A stretch of DNA of 5,462 nucleotides from Pseudomonadota bacterium (GCA_021839095.1 JAKCBU010000104.1:1-5462), one strand, 5' to 3'; counted from the stretch's first letter, positions 1 through 5,386 are shown. Notes: generated by a model from the letters alone, not told the origin. Program-made: numbers and translations.

Positions 1-99
1 GGAAATTCGCGTCATGAAAGGCTAAGCAAGGGACATGCCAGGCAAAACGATGCCATCGCCGCCGGCGCAGATTCCCGCCCGGATACCCCGCCCCAAGAG

Positions 100-117
100 T
101 TGGCACGCTTTCTGCTT
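100..117 (+). promoter_or_regulatory. Sigma-54 (-24/-12) promoter P1
   Basis: TTGGCACGCTTTCTGCTT matches the sigma-54 consensus TGGCACG-N4-TTGC with one deviation (C for the first T of TTGC). The invariant GG (102-103) and GC (114-115) have exactly the required 10 bases between them. The predicted transcription start is near 127. No NtrC palindrome is visible in the 99 bases upstream. The activator site may lie outside the window, or the NtrC site at 318-334 may act from about 200 bp downstream, since sigma-54 enhancers can work at a distance. A chance match is possible, but the fit is as good as that of the other two sigma-54 promoters in this window. Confidence 0.6.
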
Positions 118-126
118 AATCAATCT

Positions 127-193
127 CGGTCATGGTCATGTGATCACTCCTCCTCAAGTGGCTTCCAGGGCGGTTCCCTCCGCCCTTTTTTTT
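127..193 (+). ncRNA. Candidate sigma-54-dependent small RNA (about 65 nt)
   Basis: The predicted start of promoter P1 (about 127) and the end of a strong intrinsic terminator (about 190-193) bound a transcript of about 65 nt. Inside it the only ATG-led reading frame is three codons long (132-143) and has no Shine-Dalgarno sequence, so coding is unlikely. A small hairpin can form with stem CACT (145-148) and AGTG (157-160), presenting CCTCCTCA (149-156) in the loop. This is a CU-rich, anti-Shine-Dalgarno-like seed. A tandem GGTCAT repeat (128-133, 134-139) lies near the 5' end. Sigma-54-driven sRNAs are known in other bacteria, such as GlmY/GlmZ, CrcZ and NrsZ, but I recognise no family here. 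The alternative is that the terminator simply ends an upstream transcript and P1 is fortuitous. Confidence 0.38.
167..193 (+). terminator. Rho-independent terminator upstream of prkA
   Basis: A GC-rich stem AGGGCGG (167-173) pairs with CCGCCCT (180-186) around a six-base loop. It is followed by an uninterrupted run of eight T (186-193). This is a textbook intrinsic terminator on the plus strand. It ends either the putative small RNA from P1 or read-through from a gene to the left, and so separates that transcription from the prkA promoter at 395-412. Confidence 0.85.
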
Positions 194-317
194 CGCCCAT
201 CCGGCCACCGCGCCCGTATCGCCGCAAAAACAAGCCATTCCCGATGAGCGACGTCACGCGGCCGGGTGGACTCCGCCGTGAAAAAGCGGATAACCCCCTT
301 GGCGAACCGCTCCGGAA

Positions 318-334
318 TGCACCATACTGGTGCG
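318..334. promoter_or_regulatory. NtrC binding site (enhancer) for prkA
   Basis: TGCACCATACTGGTGCG is a near-perfect copy of the NtrC operator TGCACC-N5-GGTGCA, known for example from E. coli glnA, with one mismatch in the last base. Its centre (326) lies about 96 bp upstream of the start predicted from the sigma-54 promoter at 395-412, a typical distance for an NtrC enhancer. A 19-base block including this site recurs upstream of amt, with two differences in the spacer. Confidence 0.82.
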
Positions 335-339
335 CGAGA

Positions 340-356
340 CGCACTGTTTCAGCGCG
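340..356. promoter_or_regulatory. Possible weak second NtrC site
   Basis: CGCACTGTTTCAGCGCG has the same 6-5-6 dyad layout as the NtrC operator, but several bases differ from consensus. Its centre is 22 bp, or two helical turns, from the strong site at 318-334, so both would lie on the same face of the helix. Paired strong and weak sites are common at NtrC enhancers because the activator works as a higher oligomer. The sequence match alone is poor. Confidence 0.3.
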
Positions 357-394
357 CGAAGGGCGCAGACAGAGGTATTGGAAAGCCCAACCGC

Positions 395-412
395 ATGGCA
401 CAGGAAATGCTT
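395..412 (+). promoter_or_regulatory. Sigma-54 promoter P2 driving prkA
   Basis: ATGGCACAGGAAATGCTT contains TGGCAC at -24 and TGCTT at -12. The GG (397-398) and GC (409-410) have the invariant 10-base spacing. The predicted start is near 422, giving a leader of about 95 nt before the prkA ATG. Together with the NtrC palindrome at 318-334 this is a complete nitrogen-regulated promoter. It fits the known sigma-54/NtrC control of the E. coli homologue yeaGH. Confidence 0.78.
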
Positions 413-430
413 GATTATTGGTGAACCCGG

Positions 431-456
431 AACGGCACTACCCGGTCCAAGCCGTT
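431..456 (+). repeat. Inverted repeat in the prkA leader
   Basis: AACGGC (431-436) and GCCGTT (451-456) are perfect complements separated by 14 bases. They lie just downstream of the predicted start of P2 and could form a modest 5'-UTR hairpin. No regulatory RNA family is recognisable. Confidence 0.3.
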
Positions 457-491
457 AAGGGTACATTAGTCTCACATGCCATAGATTGAAC

Positions 492-510
492 GCGGCAGTG
501 CCGCAAGGAG
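492..510 (+). promoter_or_regulatory. prkA ribosome binding site preceded by a small hairpin
   Basis: AAGGAG (505-510) sits 6 bases before the ATG at 517, a strong Shine-Dalgarno with good spacing that fixes the prkA start. Directly upstream, GCGGC (492-496) and GCCGC (500-504) form a five-pair GC stem with an AGT loop that abuts the Shine-Dalgarno. It could influence ribosome access or protect the site, but no function is shown. Confidence 0.65.
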
Positions 511-516
511 TGGCAA

Positions 517-2451
517 ATGGCCTTATTCGACCGTTACCAAGCGCGTTTTCTGCAGCGGCAGGAAGTCACCCTTTCCATTGACGCGTATCTTGATCTCTGC
601 GCGAACGAGCCCATGGCGTACGCCACCGCCGCCGAACGGATGCTAGCCGCCATCGGCGAGCCGCAGGTTCTGGACACCCAGACAGATCCCCGACTCTCGC
701 GCATCTTCATGAATCGCAAACTGCTGACCTACCCCGCCTTCAAAGACTTCTACGGTATTGAAGATGCGGTGGAAAATCTTGTTGCTTATTTCCGTCACGC
801 GGCGCAGGGACTGGAAGAGCGCAAACAGATTCTCTATCTGCTCGGCCCGGTAGGAGCCGCCAAGTCTTCTTTGGCGGAGCGCCTGAAGAGCCTGATGGAA
901 CAATATCCCATCTACTGCCTGGCCGCACACGGCCAAGTGTCGCCGCTCTTCGAATCCCCGCTGGGACTTTTCGACCCCGACGAAGACGGTCCGGTGCTGG
1001 AGGATCGCTTCGGCATCCCGCGCCGCGCCCTCAGTGGCGTCATGTCTCCCTGGGCCGCCAAACGGCTGCGCGAGTTCGGCGGCGATATCCGCAAATTCAC
1101 CATTCACCGCCTGATACCTTCCCAACTGCACCAAATAGGCATCACCAAAGTGGAGCCGGGCGATGAAAACAATCAGGATATTTCCAGTCTGGTGGGCAAG
1201 GTGGATATCCGCAAGCTGGAGGATTTCTCCCAGGACGATCCGGATGCTTATTCCTACGCTGGCGGCCTCAACGTCGCCACCCAGGGCGTTCTGGAGTTCG
1301 TCGAGATGTTCAAGGCGCCGATCAAGATGCTGCATCCCTTGCTGACGGCGACCCAGGAAGGTACCTACAATGGCACCGAGGGCTTTGGCGCCATGCCGTT
1401 CCAGGGCATCGTCCTCGCCCACAGCAATGAGTCTGAATGGTCCGCCTTCCGCAACAACAAGCGTAACGAGGCCTTCCTCGACCGCGTTTATATCGTCAAA
1501 GTGCCCTATTGCCTGCGGGTAACGGAAGAAACGCACATCTACCACAAGCTCCTCGAAAAGAGTGCGCTCAACACCGCGCCCTGCGCCCCCGATACCATGG
1601 ACATGCTGGCGCGCTTCTCCGTGCTGAGCCGCCTCAAGGAAACAGGCAACAGCAGCTTGTGGTCCAAGATGGAGGTTTACGACGGCAAATCCCTCAAGGA
1701 CAAGGATCCCAAGGCCAAAAGCTTGCAGGAATACCGTGACGCCGCCGGGGTGGACGAAGGCATGGACGGCATTTCCACCCGTTTCGCCTACAAAATCCTA
1801 TCGCGCACCTTCAACTACGACAGTGACGAGGTGGCGGCCAACCCGGTGCATCTCCTGCACGTGCTGGAGACGCAAATCCGCGCCGAGCAATTCCCGGCGG
1901 AGATCGAGTCCCGCTATCTCGCCTTTCTGAAGACCGAACTGGCGCCCCGCTATGCCGAGTTCCTGGGTCTGGAGATCCAGAAGGCCTACCTGGAAAGCTA
2001 CGGCGATTACGGTCAGAACCTCTTCGACCGCTATATCCAATATGCCGACTTCTGGTTGCAGGACACGGAGTTCCGGGATCCCGACACGGGGCAGCTCATG
2101 GATCGCGGGCTTCTCAACGAAGAGCTGGAAAAGATTGAAAAACCGGCGGGTATCGCCAACCCCAAGGATTTCCGCAACGAGGTGGTGAACTTCGTCCTGC
2201 GCGCCAAGGCGGCCAACGACGGCCTCAGTCCGGCATGGACGAGCTACGAGAAGCTGCGTGCCGTCATCGAGAAGAAAATGTTCGCCAACACGGAGGATCT
2301 GCTACCGGTAATTTCCTTTGGCAAGAAGAGTTCCTCCGACGATGAACGCAAGCATCAGGATTTCGTCGCTCGAATGACCGCCAAGGGCTACACGGAAAAG
2401 CAGGTGCGCCTGCTGGTGGATTGGTACATGCGATACCGCAAACACCACTGA
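517..2451 (+). CDS. prkA: PrkA/YeaG family AAA+ serine kinase-like protein
   Basis: This encodes a 644-residue cytoplasmic protein, the same length as E. coli YeaG and collinear with it as I recall that sequence. The N-terminal two thirds (about 20-380) is the PrkA AAA+ domain. A Walker A-like loop GPVGAAKSS spans 110-118. A hydrophobic-acidic stretch GVLEFVEMF (257-265) is the likely Walker B region. A sensor-like ILAHSNESEW is at 299-308 (counting V299 as the middle of IVLAHSN), and FLDRVYIVKVPY (320-331) holds a conserved Arg323. The rest (about 390-640) is the PrkA C-terminal kinase-like domain, with the conserved blocks VDEGMDGISTRFAYKILSR and EKIEKPAGIANPKDFRNE. E. coli YeaG is needed for survival of prolonged nitrogen starvation; biochemical activity in the family is debated (Ser/Thr kinase versus AAA+ protease in Bacillus). 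The Walker A loop has Ala where the consensus Gly precedes Lys116. The NtrC/sigma-54 module upstream suggests nitrogen control. The start is fixed by a strong ribosome binding site. Confidence 0.96.
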   Translation: MALFDRYQARFLQRQEVTLSIDAYLDLCANEPMAYATAAERMLAAIGEPQVLDTQTDPRLSRIFMNRKLLTYPAFKDFYGIEDAVENLVAYFRHAAQGLEERKQILYLLGPVGAAKSSLAERLKSLMEQYPIYCLAAHGQVSPLFESPLGLFDPDEDGPVLEDRFGIPRRALSGVMSPWAAKRLREFGGDIRKFTIHRLIPSQLHQIGITKVEPGDENNQDISSLVGKVDIRKLEDFSQDDPDAYSYAGGLNVATQGVLEFVEMFKAPIKMLHPLLTATQEGTYNGTEGFGAMPFQGIVLAHSNESEWSAFRNNKRNEAFLDRVYIVKVPYCLRVTEETHIYHKLLEKSALNTAPCAPDTMDMLARFSVLSRLKETGNSSLWSKMEVYDGKSLKDKDPKAKSLQEYRDAAGVDEGMDGISTRFAYKILSRTFNYDSDEVAANPVHLLHVLETQIRAEQFPAEIESRYLAFLKTELAPRYAEFLGLEIQKAYLESYGDYGQNLFDRYIQYADFWLQDTEFRDPDTGQLMDRGLLNEELEKIEKPAGIANPKDFRNEVVNFVLRAKAANDGLSPAWTSYEKLRAVIEKKMFANTEDLLPVISFGKKSSSDDERKHQDFVARMTAKGYTEKQVRLLVDWYMRYRKHH

Positions 2452-2453
2452 AA

Positions 2454-2470
2454 GTCACCCTCGTGGTGCG
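2454..2470. promoter_or_regulatory. Possible distal weak NtrC site upstream of amt
   Basis: GTCACCCTCGTGGTGCG keeps CACC-N5-GGTGC of the NtrC operator but lacks the outer TG of the left arm. It begins three bases after the prkA stop codon. Its centre is 66 bp upstream of the centre of the strong site at 2520-2536, close to a whole number of helical turns, and about 164 bp upstream of the predicted amt start. It could equally be only a small dyad. Confidence 0.3.
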
Positions 2471-2479
2471 TATCCTCCA

Positions 2480-2505
2480 GTGCCCGCGTCCGCGGGCACG
2501 CCTTT
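2480..2505 (+). terminator. Terminator-like hairpin after prkA
   Basis: GTGCCCGCG (2480-2488) and CGCGGGCAC (2491-2499) form a very stable GC-rich stem 29 bases after the prkA stop codon. The following bases are GCCTTTAG, so the U-tract is only three long. It may be a leaky intrinsic terminator, a Rho-associated 3' end or an mRNA-stabilising hairpin. If leaky, some prkA transcripts would read into amt-yeaH-spoVR. Confidence 0.5.
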
Positions 2506-2519
2506 AGCGCCAGACTGAA

Positions 2520-2536
2520 TGCACCATTTTGGTGCA
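2520..2536. promoter_or_regulatory. NtrC binding site (enhancer) for amt
   Basis: TGCACCATTTTGGTGCA is a perfect match to the NtrC operator TGCACC-N5-GGTGCA. Its centre (2528) is about 98 bp upstream of the start predicted from the sigma-54 promoter at 2600-2616, almost the same geometry as the prkA module. The DNA between enhancer and promoter (about 2537-2590) is strikingly C-rich on the plus strand and shows no clear IHF site. Confidence 0.87.
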
Positions 2537-2599
2537 ACACCATCTCCCAACACCCCACCCTCCTCCAGATCTCCACAACGCCCCTTGTGCGGATCAGGT

Positions 2600-2616
2600 T
2601 TGCACGGTTATTGCTT
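2600..2616 (+). promoter_or_regulatory. Sigma-54 promoter P3 driving amt
   Basis: TTGCACGGTTATTGCTT matches TGGCACG-N4-TTGC with one mismatch, a T for the first G of the -24 GG pair. The -12 element TTGC is perfect and the spacing is exact. The predicted start is near 2626, giving a leader of about 59 nt. The missing G probably makes it weaker than P1 and P2, but the ideal NtrC site at the right distance makes the call persuasive. Confidence 0.72.
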
Positions 2617-2671
2617 ACCCCATCTCGAAGTAACGAAGCGAGGCAAACCGCCCCGTGATTTCATCGAGAAA

Positions 2672-2677
2672 AAGGAG
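2672..2677 (+). promoter_or_regulatory. amt ribosome binding site
   Basis: AAGGAG lies 7 bases before the ATG at 2685. It selects that start over the in-frame GTG at 2655, which would add ten polar residues in front of the signal peptide and would place the Shine-Dalgarno inside the coding region. Confidence 0.8.
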
Positions 2678-2684
2678 TAACGAG

Positions 2685-4001
2685 ATGCAGAAGGGAGCGA
2701 TACACCCATTTTCCGCGGGGGCACCGTGGATCGGCATACTGTCCCTGCTGGCCAGTCCGCTGGCCCAGGCCGGCACCACCCCCTCTTTCAATGGCGGTGA
2801 TACGGCGTGGATGCTGACCTCCACCGCCCTGGTCCTGCTCATGACCGTGCCAGGATTGGCCCTTTTTTATGCGGGCATGGTACGCAAAAAAAACGTCCTC
2901 GCCACGGCGGCGCAGAGTTTCAGCATCACGGCATTGATTTCCGTACTGTGGATGATCCTCGGCTATTCCATCACCTTCACCCCAGGTAATGCCTTCATGG
3001 GCGGATGGAGCCGTCTTTTCCTCAACGGCATGGGCCTGGACTCCGCCAACGGTCTGGCCCCCACCATCCCGGAATCGGTCTATATGACTTTCCAGATGAC
3101 TTTTGCCATCATCACCCCGGCATTGATCGTCGGCGCCTTTGCCGAACGGATGAAGTTCTCCGCCCTGCTCTGGTTCACCGGTCTCTGGTCGTTGCTGGTC
3201 TATGCGCCCATCGCCCACATGGTCTGGGGTCCCGGTGGCTGGTTGAGCGTCGATGGCGTCCTCGACTATGCGGGTGGCACGGTGGTGCATATCGATGCCG
3301 GCATCGCCGGTCTGGTCGCGGCGCTGGTCATGGGCAAGCGAACCGGTTACCCCCACGATGCCATGCACCCCAACAATCTGATGTATACCCTCATCGGCGC
3401 TTCCCTGCTGTGGGTCGGCTGGTTCGGTTTCAATGCGGGTTCGGCGGTGGCGGCCAGCGACCGGGCCGGAATGGCTATGGCCACCACCCAGATCGCCACC
3501 GCGGTGGCGGCACTCTCGTGGATGTTCGTGGAGTGGATGACGCGCGGCAAACCAACCGTGTTGGGCATGACCTCCGGCGCTGTGGCGGGCCTCGTCGCCA
3601 TCACTCCCGCCTCGGGTTTTGTCGACCCCATGGGCGCCCTGTGGATTGGTATGGCGGCGGGGGTCCTCTGTTTCTGGGCGTCGATCCATCTGAAAAACCG
3701 GATGGGCTATGATGATTCCCTGGATGCCTTCGGTGTGCATGCCATTGGCGGCATCATCGGGGCGCTGCTTACCGGCGTCTTCGCGGTGCGGGCCATCGGC
3801 GGCACGGCGGGCGTACTGGAGGGCAACACCGGACAGTTCTTGACTCAAGCCACCGGTGTGGGGGTCACGATTCTCTACGATGCCATCGTCAGCTTTATCC
3901 TCCTCAAAGCCATCGACTGGACCCTGGGTCTGCGTGTCAAGGAAGAGCAGGAACAGGAAGGACTCGATATCACCCAACATGGAGAGCAGGTGTACGAGTA
4001 A
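2685..4001 (+). CDS. amtB: Ammonium channel/transporter, Amt/MEP/Rh family
   Basis: This encodes a 438-residue inner-membrane ammonium channel, expected to be a trimer of 11-helix subunits. A signal peptide is visible: hydrophobic segment about 15-26, then AQA at 27-29 with likely cleavage after Ala29. Family residues are all present: the twin pore histidines His202 (in DYAGGTVVHID) and His352 (in FGVHAIGG), Phe-gate residues Phe140 and Phe249, binding-site Trp181 and Ser253, and Asp194 of the Amt signature. The cytoplasmic tail (about 416-438, RVKEEQEQEGLDITQHGE) is the segment that binds the PII protein GlnK in E. coli AmtB, so PII gating is likely. No glnK lies next to it, although amtB is usually paired with glnK; instead it sits between prkA and yeaH. 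It has its own NtrC/sigma-54 promoter, as expected for an ammonium scavenging gene. An A8 run occurs at 2886-2893. Confidence 0.96.
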   Translation: MQKGAIHPFSAGAPWIGILSLLASPLAQAGTTPSFNGGDTAWMLTSTALVLLMTVPGLALFYAGMVRKKNVLATAAQSFSITALISVLWMILGYSITFTPGNAFMGGWSRLFLNGMGLDSANGLAPTIPESVYMTFQMTFAIITPALIVGAFAERMKFSALLWFTGLWSLLVYAPIAHMVWGPGGWLSVDGVLDYAGGTVVHIDAGIAGLVAALVMGKRTGYPHDAMHPNNLMYTLIGASLLWVGWFGFNAGSAVAASDRAGMAMATTQIATAVAALSWMFVEWMTRGKPTVLGMTSGAVAGLVAITPASGFVDPMGALWIGMAAGVLCFWASIHLKNRMGYDDSLDAFGVHAIGGIIGALLTGVFAVRAIGGTAGVLEGNTGQFLTQATGVGVTILYDAIVSFILLKAIDWTLGLRVKEEQEQEGLDITQHGEQVYE

Positions 4002-4022
4002 GCAATCCGCACGCATCGCAAC

Positions 4023-4056
4023 CCTTCCTGCCATTATGGGTCATAATGGGGGAAGG
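4023..4056 (+). repeat. Strong hairpin between amt and yeaH
   Basis: CCTTCCT-G-CCATTATG (4023-4038) pairs with CATAATGGGGGAAGG (4042-4056) around a GGT loop. This gives 15 pairs including one G-T wobble, with one bulged G at 4030. There is no T-run after it, so it is not a normal intrinsic terminator. It may stabilise upstream mRNA, attenuate read-through into yeaH, or act in DNA as an operator (core dyad CCATTATGGGTCATAATGG). It ends 25 bases before the yeaH start. Confidence 0.6.
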
Positions 4057-4068
4057 CGTTGTCACTTT

Positions 4069-4075
4069 GGGGGAG
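4069..4075 (+). promoter_or_regulatory. yeaH ribosome binding site
   Basis: GGGGGAG lies 6 bases before the ATG at 4082 and supports that start. The in-frame ATG at 4046 lies within the hairpin stem, has no properly spaced Shine-Dalgarno and would add twelve residues not typical of the family. Confidence 0.7.
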
Positions 4076-4081
4076 TCTGCC

Positions 4082-5386
4082 ATGAGCACGATCATCGACC
4101 GGCGCAGTTCCGGAACCCGCTCCACGGCCAATCAGGACCGTCTGCAAAGACGCGTGCGCGCCCGGCTCAGGGTCGCTGTCGAAAAGATGGCACGCTCCGG
4201 CTCCATCGAGGACCTGGCCAACGCCGACCAACCCATTTCCATCCCTACCCGCGATCTGCATGAACCCAGTTTTCGCCGTGACCTCAGCGATGCCCCCTGG
4301 GAACGGGTATTGCCGGGAAACAAGGAATATCACCGGGGCGACAGCATCAACAAGCCCGAGGGGGGAGGTTCCGGCAAAGGCCGGGAGGGCTCCCCCGACG
4401 GGTTGGGAGATGACGAGGTCGCCATCGTCCTCTCCGCTGACGAATTTCTCGATCTGCTTTTCGACGGACTGGCGTTGCCCAATCTACGCAAAACCGCGCA
4501 GGGGGACATCCACGCGGAGCAGTGGCGCCGGGCCGGTTTTATCAAGGATGGCAGCCCCTCCCGGATGCATGTCGGGCGCACCATGCGGGCCGCGCGCGCG
4601 CGTCGCCTCGCCCTGCGGGCCGGCAAGCGCCGTGAATTGCAGGACCTGCTGGATGCCCGCGGCATCTTGCAGGAGGAAATTCAGGACCGCATGGCGCGGG
4701 GACAGGATGTCTCCGTGGAACAGGGGCGGATCGACGAACTGGATCGCCAGATCGCCGCCCTGGAGCGCAAGATCAAGGCCATCCCCTTCATCGACGAGGC
4801 CGACTTGCGTTTTGCCCATATCGACCAGCAGCCCCATCCCATCACCAACGCGGTCATGTTCTGCGTCATGGACGTGTCGGGCAGCATGGGCGAGAAGGAG
4901 AAGGATCTGGCCAAACGCTTCTTCCTGCTGCTCTATCTCTTCCTGCGTCGCCACTATCAAGCCGTGCAGATCGTTTTCATCAAACACCACAGCACCGCCT
5001 CGGAATGCAGCGAACAGGCCTTTTTTGGGGCCAGGGAGGGGGGAGGTACACTGGTCTCCCCCGCCATCGTCCTGACGGAAGAGATCATGCAGCAACGTTT
5101 TCCGCCGGATCGCTGGAATATCTATCTGGCGCAGGTTTCCGACGGGGACAATTATTTCGCCGACAACGCGGTGGTGGGAGAGCATCTCACGAATCTGTTG
5201 CCGCAGTTGCGCAACCTCTTCTACCTGGAGGTCAACCGCGACAGCGAAAGTGACCTGCTGCAACTCTATGAGGCCATCGCCCAGAATTTTCCGGAACTGA
5301 TCACCGCCCGCGCCAGCGAGCGGGAAGATATCTATCCGCTCTTTCGTGCCCTCTTTGCCACCGAGGAGATACCGAGCCATGTCTAA
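4082..5386 (+). CDS. yeaH: YeaH family protein (DUF444), VWA-like
   Basis: This encodes a 434-residue cytoplasmic protein, close to the length of E. coli YeaH. It opens with the typical basic N-terminus (DRRSSG near 6-11, then an Arg-rich segment 20-40). A Gly-rich hydrophilic linker (93-109) follows, then an acidic segment LSADEFLDLLFDGLALPNL (117-135). A likely coiled coil covers about 180-233. The C-terminal half (about 255-430) looks like a von Willebrand A fold: the MIDAS motif DVSGS is at 264-268, Thr323 lies in GGTLVS, and Asp354 in SDGDN could complete the metal site. DUF444 proteins are almost always encoded with PrkA and SpoVR and are thought to work with PrkA in starvation adaptation; the biochemical role is not established. 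Here amt separates it from prkA. It probably shares the amt transcript, since I see no own promoter in the 80-base gap. It overlaps spoVR by 8 bases. Confidence 0.94.
   Translation: MSTIIDRRSSGTRSTANQDRLQRRVRARLRVAVEKMARSGSIEDLANADQPISIPTRDLHEPSFRRDLSDAPWERVLPGNKEYHRGDSINKPEGGGSGKGREGSPDGLGDDEVAIVLSADEFLDLLFDGLALPNLRKTAQGDIHAEQWRRAGFIKDGSPSRMHVGRTMRAARARRLALRAGKRRELQDLLDARGILQEEIQDRMARGQDVSVEQGRIDELDRQIAALERKIKAIPFIDEADLRFAHIDQQPHPITNAVMFCVMDVSGSMGEKEKDLAKRFFLLLYLFLRRHYQAVQIVFIKHHSTASECSEQAFFGAREGGGTLVSPAIVLTEEIMQQRFPPDRWNIYLAQVSDGDNYFADNAVVGEHLTNLLPQLRNLFYLEVNRDSESDLLQLYEAIAQNFPELITARASEREDIYPLFRALFATEEIPSHV

Larger units (their letters stand above)
1..516. other. Intergenic regulatory region upstream of prkA
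   Basis: This stretch of about 500 bases has no convincing protein gene. The frames that stay open across it run through a sigma-54 promoter and a terminator, resemble no family I recognise and lack good ribosome binding sites. From left to right it holds a sigma-54-type promoter (100-117), a possible small RNA ending in an intrinsic terminator (to 193), a stretch with no recognisable element (194-317), an NtrC-type palindrome (318-334) with a weaker second copy (340-356), a second sigma-54 promoter (395-412), and a leader of about 95 nt for prkA with two small inverted repeats. The first 25 bases could be the tail of an upstream gene, but too little is visible to say. Confidence 0.7.

Noticed and set aside
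1..25. Possible C-terminal tail of an upstream gene (EIRVMKG then TAA at 23-25)
   Set aside because: Only seven codons are visible, other frames also close nearby, and nothing identifies a family.
48..58. CGATG-C-CATCG dyad upstream of P1 as an activator site
   Set aside because: It has the right general location (centre near -74) but does not match NtrC or another enhancer-binding protein motif that I know, and short dyads are common in GC-rich DNA.
132..143. Mini-ORF ATG GTC ATG TGA within the putative small RNA
   Set aside because: It has three codons with no Shine-Dalgarno upstream, so it could easily occur by chance.
100..414. Open plus-strand frame of about 104 codons (continuous from base 1) and an 85-codon minus-strand frame at 144-401
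   Set aside because: They run through the sigma-54 promoters, terminator and NtrC site, have low-complexity Arg/Pro-rich translations, lack ribosome binding sites and resemble no known protein.
2629..2683. Direct repeat AGTAACGA at 2629-2636 and 2676-2683 in the amt leader
   Set aside because: Eight bases only, and the second copy overlaps the Shine-Dalgarno region. No known regulator fits.
2886..2893. A8 run in amt as a possible programmed slippage site
   Set aside because: The run encodes the normal RKKN segment after helix 1 of the channel and the frame continues intact through all conserved residues. No alternative product is evident.
2661..4034. Long minus-strand open frame opposite amt (457 codons), with similar ones at 643-1545 and 4484-5455
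   Set aside because: They mirror well supported plus-strand genes and are explained by GC-rich codon bias. Their His/Gly/Asp/Arg-rich translations look like antisense shadows.
4042..4047. CATAAT as a sigma-70 -10 box for yeaH
   Set aside because: No acceptable -35 element is found at 16-18 bp upstream, and the sequence is accounted for by the hairpin arm.
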